Below the pieces are notes generated by a model, which worked only from the letters and a program-made list of their open reading frames with translations, ran no database searches and was not told where the DNA came from. Shown in pieces: positions 41,590 through 49,327 of a stretch of 64,000 bases of DNA. Within the stretch, counting starts at the first letter, position 1; each line of letters starts with the position of its first letter. Location: assembly GCF_027625475.1 (NCBI RefSeq), contig NZ_CP115174.1, forward strand, positions 434,001-498,000. The letters are read 5' to 3'. The translations under genes and the position numbers were made by a program. Source of the stretch: Sphingomonas abietis. GTDB lineage: Bacteria > Pseudomonadota > Alphaproteobacteria > Sphingomonadales > Sphingomonadaceae.

Positions 41590-42371
41590 TGATCCTGATC
41601 GCGACCGGCATGAAGCGCGAGGCGAAGGCGCTCGCCCGCGACGGCGTCACCGTGGTGACCGCCGGCACCGACGCCGCCCGGCTCGAGGCGGAACTGGAAG
41701 CCGGCGTCGCCGCCGGTGCCACCGCGATCCTGTCGATGGGCCTCGCCGGCGCGCTGGCGCCGCTGCTCAACGTCGGCGACTGGGTGGTCGGCACGCTGTC
41801 GCCGATCGGCATGGAGCGGCGCGAATGGAGCGTCGGCGCGGGCTCGTCGCGGCCGAAGGATCGCCTCCAGGCGGCGGATCTCCAGCCGGCCGGGATCAAG
41901 CCCGTCGCGCGCAAGGATGGCTCGCGGGACTGGATCAGCCGGATCGCCAAGATCCTGCCCGGGGCGGTGGTCGGCCGCATCCATGCCGATGGCGCGATGG
42001 TCGTGACCGCCGCGCAGAAGGAGCAATATCATTTCTCGGAGCGCGCGCTCGCCTGCGACATGGAAAGCCATATCGCCGCCGCCGTCGCGCGCCGCCACGG
42101 CCTGCCCTTCGCGGTGGCGCGGGTGATCTCGGATAGCGCCCACCGCACCCTGCCGCGCGCCGCGCAGGTGGCGATGGCGCCGGACGGCGGCGTCAGGATC
42201 GGTGCGGTGTTGCTCGCGATCCTGAGCCGCCCGTGGCAATTGCCCGCCCTGATCGGCGTCGGGCTCGACGCCGGCCGGGCGATGCGGCGCCTAGTCCGCG
42301 GTTACGACATGCTTGCTGGCGCCGGGTTTGTTCTTGGCGATCAGCGCCAGCTCCCGCTCGACATGGCTTGA
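41589..42371 (+). CDS. hpnG: Adenosylhopane nucleosidase HpnG
   Basis: A 260-residue MTA/SAH-nucleosidase-like phosphorylase. It starts MILIATGMKREAKAL and shows ILSMGLAGALAPLL, VSDSAH-like VISDSAHRTLP, and the ACDMESHIAAAVA purine-binding region. HpnG removes adenine from adenosylhopane to give ribosylhopane, the precursor of bacteriohopanetetrol. Its last 81 bases lie opposite the 3' end of hpnH, so the two coding regions overlap tail to tail. The extra C-terminal residues (LAGAGFVLGDQRQLPLDMA) are encoded by the hpnH antisense strand. Confidence 0.9.
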   Translation: MILIATGMKREAKALARDGVTVVTAGTDAARLEAELEAGVAAGATAILSMGLAGALAPLLNVGDWVVGTLSPIGMERREWSVGAGSSRPKDRLQAADLQPAGIKPVARKDGSRDWISRIAKILPGAVVGRIHADGAMVVTAAQKEQYHFSERALACDMESHIAAAVARRHGLPFAVARVISDSAHRTLPRAAQVAMAPDGGVRIGAVLLAILSRPWQLPALIGVGLDAGRAMRRLVRGYDMLAGAGFVLGDQRQLPLDMA

Positions 42372-43436
42372 GAAGACGTCCTCGGCCGGCCGGGCCGTGC
42401 TGAGGTCGATGTCCTTGGCCATCGGGCCGGACGTGCGGATGCCCTTGCGGCCGACCGACATCATCTTGAGCGGGTGGCGGATCGCATCGGTGGCGGCGGT
42501 GCCCTCGAAGCCGCAATGGACCATGCAGTCCGAGCATTTTTCGTACTTGCCGACGCCGAACTGATCCCATTCGGTGCCTTCCATCAGCTCGGCGAAGCTC
42601 TTCACATAGCCTTCGCCGACGAGATAGCAGGGCTTCTGCCAGCCGAACACGGTGCGCAGCGGCATCGACCAGGGCGTGCACTGGTAGCTCTGGTTGCCGG
42701 CGAGGAAATCGAGGAACAGCGGCGAGTTGGTGAAGGTCCACGCCTTGGCGTTGTCGCCGCGCGAGAAGACGTCGCGGAAGAAATTCTTGGTCTTCTCGCG
42801 GCTGAGGAAATGCTCCTTGTCCGATGCGCGCTCATAGGCATAGCCGGGCGACAGCGTGATCTCGACGTCGAGCCGCTTCATCTCGTCGAAGAAGGCGGCG
42901 AGGCGCGCGGGATCGGCACCGTCGAACACGGTGCAGTTGACCTGGACGCGGAAGCCCTTGGCCTTGGCCAGCTCGATCGCCTCAACGGCGACGTCGTAGG
43001 TGCCCTTCTGGTCGACGGCATGATCGTGCATCGCCTTGTCGCCATCGAGATGGATCGACCAGGTGAAGAACTTATGCGGCTTATAGTCGTCGATCTTCTT
43101 CTTGAGCAGCAGCGCGTTGGTGCACAGGATCACCAGCTTCTTGCGCTCGAGATAGCCCTCGACGATCTTGGGCATCTCGCGGTGGAGCAGGGGCTCGCCG
43201 CCCGCGATCGACACCGCCGGCGCGCCGCATTCCTCGATCGCGTCCATGCACTGCTGGTAGCTCAGCCGCTGGTTGAGGATGGGATCGGGATAATCGATCT
43301 TGCCGCAGCCGGGGCAGGCGAGGTTACAGCGCAGCAGCGGTTCGAGCATCAGGACCAGCGGATATTTGCCGCCCTTGATGTGCTGCTTGACGGTGTAGGC
43401 GCCGATACGCGCGGTGACGGCAAGGGGGAGTCCCAT
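42291..43436 (-). CDS. hpnH: Adenosylhopane-forming radical SAM enzyme HpnH
   Basis: A 381-residue radical SAM protein. The cluster motif CNLACPGC has Cys37, Cys41 and Cys44, followed by the SIAGGEPLLHREM segment. A C-terminal Cys cluster (EKCSDCMVHCGFEG) is typical of the HpnH group. It joins a 5'-deoxyadenosyl radical to diploptene to make adenosylhopane. It follows ispH by 11 bases on the same strand, an arrangement known in other hopanoid producers. The ATG at 43436 starts the family N-terminus (MGLPLAVTARIGAYT); the longer frame is shadow sequence within ispH. Confidence 0.94.
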   Translation of the reverse strand: MGLPLAVTARIGAYTVKQHIKGGKYPLVLMLEPLLRCNLACPGCGKIDYPDPILNQRLSYQQCMDAIEECGAPAVSIAGGEPLLHREMPKIVEGYLERKKLVILCTNALLLKKKIDDYKPHKFFTWSIHLDGDKAMHDHAVDQKGTYDVAVEAIELAKAKGFRVQVNCTVFDGADPARLAAFFDEMKRLDVEITLSPGYAYERASDKEHFLSREKTKNFFRDVFSRGDNAKAWTFTNSPLFLDFLAGNQSYQCTPWSMPLRTVFGWQKPCYLVGEGYVKSFAELMEGTEWDQFGVGKYEKCSDCMVHCGFEGTAATDAIRHPLKMMSVGRKGIRTSGPMAKDIDLSTARPAEDVFSSHVERELALIAKNKPGASKHVVTAD

Positions 43437-43447
43437 ACGATAATCCT

Positions 43448-44398
43448 TCAGGCGACCTTGGCGCGCGGCGTCAGGCGGTTGAGCGCGGGCGGCAGGCGGA
43501 ATTGCACATTTTCTTCGAGTCCGTCGAGCGTGGCGACGGTTGCCGGCGTGATGGCCCGGATGGCCGCGATCACGCTCTGCACCAGTTCCTCGGGCGCGGA
43601 TGCGCCGGCGGTGAGGCCGATCGTCTCGACGCCGTCCAGCCATGCCGCATCGAGCTGCGATCCATCGGCGATCAGATAGGCGGCCTTGCCCATCTCGGTG
43701 CCGATCTCGCGCAGCCGGTTGGAATTGGAGCTGTTCGGGCTGCCGACCACCAGCAGCAGATCGGCCTTGTCGCACAGCGCGCGCACTGCCGACTGCCGGT
43801 TCTGCGTCGCATAGCAGATTTCGGCGGTCGAGGGGCCGGTCAGGTTGGTGAACCGGGCTTCGAGCGCCGCGATGATGACGCGGGTGTCATCCACCGACAG
43901 CGTCGTCTGGGTGATGTAGGAGACGGCCGCGTCGATCGGGATCGGCAGCGTGGCCACCTCTTCGGGCGTGCCGACGAGATGGATCTCGCCATCGATCTGG
44001 CCGAGCGTGCCCTCCACCTCGGGGTGGCCGGCATGGCCGATCAGCACCAGCGTGCGCCCGGTCGAGACGTAGCGGCGGCCCTGCGCGTGGACCTTGCTGA
44101 CCAGCGGACAGGTCGCGTCGATCACCGGCAGGCCGCGCGCCTCGGCGTCGAGCTGCACCGAGCGGCTGACGCCATGCGCGGAAAAGATCGTGACCTCGCC
44201 GGCGGGCACTTCATCGAGTTCCTCGACGAATACGGCACCCTTGGCCTTCAGCGTATCGACGACGTGCCGGTTATGCACGATCTCGTGACGAACATAGACG
44301 GGCGCACCCACCCGATCGAGGGCGCGATCCACAATGTCTATGGCCCGAATGACCCCGGCACAGAAACCACGGGGTTGGGCGAGCAGTATCTTGACCAT
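43448..44398 (-). CDS. ispH: 4-hydroxy-3-methylbut-2-enyl diphosphate reductase
   Basis: A 316-residue iron-sulfur reductase (LytB) of the MEP isoprenoid pathway, making IPP and DMAPP. The three cluster cysteines are seen in RGFCAGV (Cys13), DATCPLVSK and [11 protein letters not shown]; the [10 protein letters not shown] and [12 protein letters not shown] motifs are also present. It supplies the C5 units for squalene and for the polyprenyl chain made by the gene at 58466. It is the first gene of a two-gene unit with hpnH and is divergent from hpnM, with 135 bases between the two starts. Confidence 0.96.
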   Translation of the reverse strand: MVKILLAQPRGFCAGVIRAIDIVDRALDRVGAPVYVRHEIVHNRHVVDTLKAKGAVFVEELDEVPAGEVTIFSAHGVSRSVQLDAEARGLPVIDATCPLVSKVHAQGRRYVSTGRTLVLIGHAGHPEVEGTLGQIDGEIHLVGTPEEVATLPIPIDAAVSYITQTTLSVDDTRVIIAALEARFTNLTGPSTAEICYATQNRQSAVRALCDKADLLLVVGSPNSSNSNRLREIGTEMGKAAYLIADGSQLDAAWLDGVETIGLTAGASAPEELVQSVIAAIRAITPATVATLDGLEENVQFRLPPALNRLTPRAKVA

Positions 44399-44533
44399 CC
44401 ATATCTCCCGACGACGGCACGCACCACATAGTCGCTCTGCCGCAGTTGCGAAAGGGAGCGAAACCAGATCGGCCTCGGACTTGTTCAGACGTGGTTATGA
44501 CGCCACAGCGCATGAAGCTGCGCTGACCAAAGG

Positions 44534-45112
44534 ATGACGACATTGACATGGAATTTCCGCATCGCCGCGCTGTTTCTGGCCACCATCCCCGCCGTCGCGC
44601 AGGCGCAGGCGAGCGATCCGGCGGCGCGCATCGGTGCGTATGACGATGCGGTGATCGCGGTGATGAAGGCGAAACTCGCCACCGCCGCGCGCGCCGATCG
44701 ATTCGAGCCGCTGGTCAAAAGCTACTACGACATGCCGACGATCGCCGGCCTCGTGGCGGGCCCGGCCTGGGCCAAGGCCTCGGCGGCGGACAAGGCATCG
44801 GCGGTCGCGGCGCTCACCCGCCATTCGGCGGTCAGCCTCGCGCGCAACTTCAAAAGCTATGACGGCACCCCCTTCACGGTCGATCCCAAGGTGATCGAGC
44901 GCGGTCCCGATCGCGTGGTCAAGGTGACGATCGGCGGCGACACGCTGTTCTACCGGATGCGCGAGACGGGCGGCAGCTACCGGATCGTCGACGTCATCTC
45001 GGGCGGGGTGAGCAATCTCGCGCTCCAGCGCGCCGATCTCGCCACCACCATCCAGACGGGCGGGCTGCCGGCGATGGTCAAGAAGCTCGCCCAGCTCGAT
45101 GCGGTGAAGTGA
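44534..45112 (+). CDS. hpnM: HpnM (MlaC/Ttg2D-like periplasmic protein)
   Basis: A 192-residue protein with a signal peptide ending in AQAQA (about 26). The mature domain has the MlaC-like pattern YYDMPTIAGLVAGPAWAKAS, LTRHSAVSLARNFKSYDG and DTLFYRMRETGGSYRIVDVI. MlaC-type proteins carry lipids through the periplasm. HpnM is the hopanoid-associated member and probably works with HpnN. An AAAGGATG leader precedes the ATG. It converges with hpnN, with a palindromic repeat between them. Confidence 0.88.
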   Translation: MTTLTWNFRIAALFLATIPAVAQAQASDPAARIGAYDDAVIAVMKAKLATAARADRFEPLVKSYYDMPTIAGLVAGPAWAKASAADKASAVAALTRHSAVSLARNFKSYDGTPFTVDPKVIERGPDRVVKVTIGGDTLFYRMRETGGSYRIVDVISGGVSNLALQRADLATTIQTGGLPAMVKKLAQLDAVK

Positions 45113-45140
45113 GGGCTGGGGGCTGCCTGATCCATACTGA

Positions 45141-45221
45141 CCGGTCGTCTTGAGCCTGTCGAAGGACGTGCTACGCGCTCGGCGTCTGCGGCACGCACTT
45201 CGACAGGCTCAGTGCGACCGG
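45141..45221. repeat. REPIN-like palindrome (family E) between hpnM and hpnN
   Basis: The left unit CCGGTCGTCTTGAGCCTG begins at 45141; the inverted right unit ends CAGTGCGACCGG at 45221. The core TGAGCCTGTCGAAG and CTTCGACAGGCTCA pairs perfectly over 14 bases. It sits between the converging hpnM and hpnN genes, where it could end transcription from both sides. Confidence 0.82.
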
Positions 45222-45241
45222 GAAAAGGGCATGCCGGAGGC

Positions 45242-47851
45242 TTAGGGCGTCGTCTTCTTGTGCTGGGGGCCGAGCAGCGCCGGCTCGAAGATCAGCGCGC
45301 AGACCAGCGTCCAGGCGAGCGAGATCATCAGGATCTTGCCCATGCTGGCGGTGCCGGGATGGCGCGAGAGCCAGAGCGAGCCGAAGGCGCTGCCGGTCGC
45401 CAGCGCCGAGAAGAATATGGCGCGGGCGAGCGGCGATTGCAGCAGGTCGGTCGCGCCCGCCCGCCACGCCATCACGAAATAGATGTGGAAGGCGACGCCG
45501 ACCCCGAACAGCAGCGGGAAGGCGATGATGTTGGCGAAGTTGATCGGCTGGCCGATCAGCACGCAGGTGCCCAGCGTCAGGAAGCCCGAAAGCACCACCG
45601 GGGCGAGCGTGAACGCCACCTCGCGGGCACTGCGCAGCACCGCGAACAGCAGCAGGCTGACCGCGATCAGCGCCAGCACGCCGGCCTCCACGAACGCCAT
45701 CGCGACGGTGTGGGCGGCCGCCTGGGTGGATACCGCGGTGCCGGTCGCGCCCGGCGCGATCGTCTGCACGGCGGCGACGAAGCGGGCAAGCGCGGCATCG
45801 CTGCGATCGGTGCCGGCGGCGGTCAGCTGGACGCGGGCCTGCCCGTCCCTGGCGATCCAGTCCTGCTTCACCGCGGCGGGCAGCGTGTCGATCGTCACCG
45901 GCTCGGCGGCGAGGGCGCTCCGCATCTGATCGAGCATCGTCCCGAGCGGGGGCACGAGCAGCGCCGTCGCCTGCGCGCGAATGGCCGGCGACGCACCGGC
46001 CAGTCGATCGAAGGCGGCGGCGAGCCGGCGCGCATCGGCGGCCGGTCCACCCTGCCCAGCGGCGGTGGCGGCGCCCCGCAGGCCGGCGGCGGTGTGGCCC
46101 AGCGCGGCGATCGTCCCGGCATCGCCCGTCGGCGGCGCCGGCGCGAACGGGTTGAGCGTGAAATCGAGCAGCGCCTGCGCGTTGGCGATGGTGGCGAGCT
46201 TGGGCGCCTGGTCTGCGGGCACGAAACTCGCGGCGGTGATCGCCTGGCCGACTTCGGGCAGCGCCGACAGCTTGACCGCCAGCGCCTGCGCGGCGGGAAG
46301 GTTGGGCGCGAGGATGTCGATCGTGTTGGGATCGCGATCCGGATCGGTCATCAGGTCGGCGAGCGTCGCCATCGCCTCGCCATGCGGATTGCGCAGGTGG
46401 AGCGGATTGAAGTCGAAGCGGACGAACCACAGGCTGGCGATGCCGAACGCCATGGCGAGGCCGAACAGGATCAGCACCGGCCGGCGCCGACGGATCAGGA
46501 AGCCATCGACCGGGGCCAAGGCGGGATGACCGAGTTCGGCGCGGGGCTGGCCCGGCTTGAGCAGCATCAGCAGCGCCGGCAGCAGGGTGACGGACAGCAC
46601 CAGCGCGACGATCATGCCCAGTCCGGCGATGACGCCCAACTCGGCGATGCCGACATAGGCGGTCGGCAGGAAGGCGAGGAAGCCGAGGCACACCGCGCCT
46701 GCCGCCAGCAGCAGCGGCGCGCCGAGCGCGGTCGCCGCCGCGGTCATCGCCGCGATCGGGGTATCGTGGGTGAGCCGCTCGGCCTGGAAACGGACGCCGA
46801 GCTGGATGCCGAAATCGACGCCGAGGCCGACGAACAGCGGGATGAAGGCGACCGAGATCAGGTTGAACTCGCCGACCGCGAGCAGCCCGATCGCGCTGGT
46901 GACGATCAGCCCGGCGATCGTGGTGCCGAGGATCGCGCCGACGATCCGCCACGAGCGCACCGCCAGCCACAAGGTCGCCAGCATGGCGAGGACCATCACC
47001 GCGCCGACCAGCCAGGCATGATCGGCCAGGCTGGCAAACTCCTCGTCGGACAGCGGCACCGATCCGGTGATCCGCAGCGTGACGCCGTGGGCGGCATCGA
47101 GGTTCAGGGCCCTGGCGGCAGCGCGGACGGCGTCGGTCGCCGGTTCGCCGGGCATCAGATTGCCGAAATCCAGCACCGGCGTCGCCAGCACCAGCCGCCG
47201 TTTCGGCGCCGCGAGGGCGCCCTTGGCGCTGCCGGCGTCGCTGCCGAACAGGGCTTGCCAGGAGAAGAAGGCGGGCTTGCCGGCGGCCTCGGCGTCCAAG
47301 GCATCGGCCAGCGCCGCCATCGGCCTGTCGATCTGGGCGAGCGTCGCGTCGCCCCGCTGGACGCCCTGCAGCATGGTATCGAGCGCGCCGGCGATCCCGT
47401 GCAGCGACGGGTCGCCCGCCAGCGGGCCGAGGAACGGCTGGGCGCCGATCATCTGCTTCGTGGCGGCATCGACATCGGCCTGGCTGCCGAACAGCAGGCC
47501 CTCGCGCGCGAAATATTCGCCGCCGTCGGGCCGGGTGACGCGGCGGAAATGCCTGGGGTCGGCCGCCATTTTCGCGGCGAGATCGGCGGCCGAACGCTCG
47601 GCGATCTCGGGGGTGGCGCCGTCGATCACGACCAACACGCTGTCGCCATTCTGCGGGAAGGCGGCGTCCATCTTCCGCTCGTTCAGGCGCCACGGCACGT
47701 CGGGCGAGATCAACGCGGTCGCGTCGGTGGTGATCGCGATGCGGTCGGCGGTGAACAGCAGGGCGGCGACCGTCAGCAGCAGGCCGAGGGCGAGCGTCGC
47801 CCAGGGGCGCCGGCAGGCGAGCGCGACGAGGCGGGCGAGCGGATGGGTCAT
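45242..47851 (-). CDS. hpnN: Hopanoid transporter HpnN (RND/MMPL family)
   Basis: An 869-residue RND-superfamily membrane protein. There is one N-terminal helix, two large periplasmic domains, and two blocks of about five to six helices (approximately 270-425 and 710-850). Typical pieces are FIPLFVGLGVDFGIQLGVRF and FPLLFGVGVAFHIYFVMAW. HpnN moves hopanoids from the inner to the outer membrane. It overlaps no neighbour; the DUF2141 gene ends 19 bases upstream on the same strand and may be cotranscribed. Confidence 0.93.
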   Translation of the reverse strand: MTHPLARLVALACRRPWATLALGLLLTVAALLFTADRIAITTDATALISPDVPWRLNERKMDAAFPQNGDSVLVVIDGATPEIAERSAADLAAKMAADPRHFRRVTRPDGGEYFAREGLLFGSQADVDAATKQMIGAQPFLGPLAGDPSLHGIAGALDTMLQGVQRGDATLAQIDRPMAALADALDAEAAGKPAFFSWQALFGSDAGSAKGALAAPKRRLVLATPVLDFGNLMPGEPATDAVRAAARALNLDAAHGVTLRITGSVPLSDEEFASLADHAWLVGAVMVLAMLATLWLAVRSWRIVGAILGTTIAGLIVTSAIGLLAVGEFNLISVAFIPLFVGLGVDFGIQLGVRFQAERLTHDTPIAAMTAAATALGAPLLLAAGAVCLGFLAFLPTAYVGIAELGVIAGLGMIVALVLSVTLLPALLMLLKPGQPRAELGHPALAPVDGFLIRRRRPVLILFGLAMAFGIASLWFVRFDFNPLHLRNPHGEAMATLADLMTDPDRDPNTIDILAPNLPAAQALAVKLSALPEVGQAITAASFVPADQAPKLATIANAQALLDFTLNPFAPAPPTGDAGTIAALGHTAAGLRGAATAAGQGGPAADARRLAAAFDRLAGASPAIRAQATALLVPPLGTMLDQMRSALAAEPVTIDTLPAAVKQDWIARDGQARVQLTAAGTDRSDAALARFVAAVQTIAPGATGTAVSTQAAAHTVAMAFVEAGVLALIAVSLLLFAVLRSAREVAFTLAPVVLSGFLTLGTCVLIGQPINFANIIAFPLLFGVGVAFHIYFVMAWRAGATDLLQSPLARAIFFSALATGSAFGSLWLSRHPGTASMGKILMISLAWTLVCALIFEPALLGPQHKKTTP

Positions 47852-47870
47852 GCGGCCGGAAGACGGTGGA

Positions 47871-48290
47871 TCAGAAGAATTTGGTGCGCAGGCTCAGCGT
47901 GATCCGCTGGCTCTCGGTGCCATGATCGAACATCGCATCCGCCCATTTGGGCGGCGCGAAATGGATCGGCGCATCGCGCGAGAAGCCGACCGGCTCCTTG
48001 GGAATGCCGAACAGGTTGCGCTTCAGCTTGCCGCTACCGTCGATGTCGTGGAACACCTGGGCCGCATAATGGCCGGGCGGCACGTTCGGTATGGTGACGA
48101 TGGTGGTGCCGATCACCGCCGGGGCATCGGCCGAATAGAGGCAGTCGCTGCCCATGAAGAGCTTTTCGGAGCAGATATCGACATGCACCTTGCCCTTGGC
48201 CTGAGTCACGTTGGTGACGGCGACCTCGATCGGGGCGGCCGCGACGGTGAGCGGCAGGACGGCGAGCAGCATCATGGGGCGGATCGACAT
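47871..48290 (-). CDS. DUF2141 secreted protein
   Basis: A 139-residue protein with a signal peptide (MSIRPMMLLAVLPLTVAAA). The DUF2141 pattern is seen in IPNVPPGHYAAQVFHDIDGSGKLKRNLFGIPKEPVGFS. The domain is a small beta sandwich of unknown role, found in many alphaproteobacteria near envelope genes. It is encoded just upstream of hpnN on the same strand, so a link to hopanoid or envelope export is possible but unproved. Confidence 0.85.
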   Translation of the reverse strand: MSIRPMMLLAVLPLTVAAAPIEVAVTNVTQAKGKVHVDICSEKLFMGSDCLYSADAPAVIGTTIVTIPNVPPGHYAAQVFHDIDGSGKLKRNLFGIPKEPVGFSRDAPIHFAPPKWADAMFDHGTESQRITLSLRTKFF

Positions 48291-48349
48291 GAGGCCGTGT
48301 CACCACAATCTGCGCCGCCTGTCGAGGGCGTGGCACCAACCTGTCCAAA

Positions 48350-49327
48350 CTAAAAGGTGATGATCACGTTCACGGTGTCGGTATAGCTGCCGGCCGGCGG
48401 CGTGATCTGGGCCGGGTTCACCTTGGCGACATAGGATTGCATCTGGTTGGTGACCCCGCCGGTGCCCGGCGTGGCGCTCTGCTGGGGATTGGTGGTGTCC
48501 CAGATCGTCACCCCGTCCGCCAGGTAGATATTATATTGGAGGAGATGGTTGTTGCCGTCGCTCATCGTCCGCCACGGACGGGCCGAGCCGCTGGCGACGG
48601 TGCCGGCCGAGAAACTGACCTTGTAGCTGCTGTTCAGCGAGCAATCGACCAGCACCGCCTGGCTGACGGCGCCGAACTGGCTGGCGAGCGGCGCGCTGTT
48701 GAAGCTGACGTTCGGCGCGCTGATCCGGCAGTCGGCGCTCACCACCAGCGTGATCTTGATGACCGAGCTGCCGGTGCCATTCTCGGTGCTGACGCACGCG
48801 AGGGCGACGCTCACGGTGCAGATCTGATAGACCCAGTTGATGGTCACCGTATCGGTATAGGTGCCGGCCGGGATATTGGGGGGATTGGCGGCGAGACTCG
48901 CATAGAGCACCGGCGTGAAGGACGTCGCACCCAGGATGTTGACCAGGGAGAGGACGGCCGTACTCATAAAGTTGATGCTGGCGGTCTTGTTGAAGCTGTT
49001 GACGTTGTTCGGGTCCGCCGAGAGCATATAGGGGATGCTGCCGCCGTTGCTGCCCTTGAGCATCAAGCCGTTGACGCTGGTCGCGCTCCCGTTGGCATAG
49101 ACGGACGCGCCCAGCACGTTGACCGTCGATCCGGTGCAGGTCATGCCGGCCGGGCCGGTGATCTGCGCGACGGCGGCCGCCTTCACGTCATAGGTCGAGC
49201 CCGACGTGAAATTCAGCGCCTGCGAGGAAAAGGTGCAGGTCGCATTGGCCGCGCCGGCGAAGCCGCAGGCCAGCAGCAGCGCCAGCACCAGCCGGATCAG
49301 CGGGGTGCAGGGGAGCCTCACAGGCAT
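48350..49327 (-). CDS. Csu-type pilus tip protein (two spore-coat-U domains)
   Basis: A 325-residue secreted protein with a signal peptide (about 1-27). Two SCPU (spore coat U) domains follow: about 28-170 and 180-325. Each ends in a donor-strand-like motif with the GTYTDTVTINW and GSYTDTVNVIITF pattern. The double-domain layout and last position match CsuE, the hydrophobic tip adhesin of archaic pili. ATG 49327 or GTG 49321 could start it; both overlap the usher stop. Codon use is slightly richer in Asn and Thr than in neighbours, as expected for pilins. Confidence 0.85.
   Translation of the reverse strand: MPVRLPCTPLIRLVLALLLACGFAGAANATCTFSSQALNFTSGSTYDVKAAAVAQITGPAGMTCTGSTVNVLGASVYANGSATSVNGLMLKGSNGGSIPYMLSADPNNVNSFNKTASINFMSTAVLSLVNILGATSFTPVLYASLAANPPNIPAGTYTDTVTINWVYQICTVSVALACVSTENGTGSSVIKITLVVSADCRISAPNVSFNSAPLASQFGAVSQAVLVDCSLNSSYKVSFSAGTVASGSARPWRTMSDGNNHLLQYNIYLADGVTIWDTTNPQQSATPGTGGVTNQMQSYVAKVNPAQITPPAGSYTDTVNVIITF

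Noticed and set aside
45212..47902. Very long plus-strand open frame (896 codons) opposite hpnN
   Set aside because: It is the mirror of the hpnN frame in GC-rich DNA, has no recognisable domain and is dominated by Arg, Gly, Gln and Asp.
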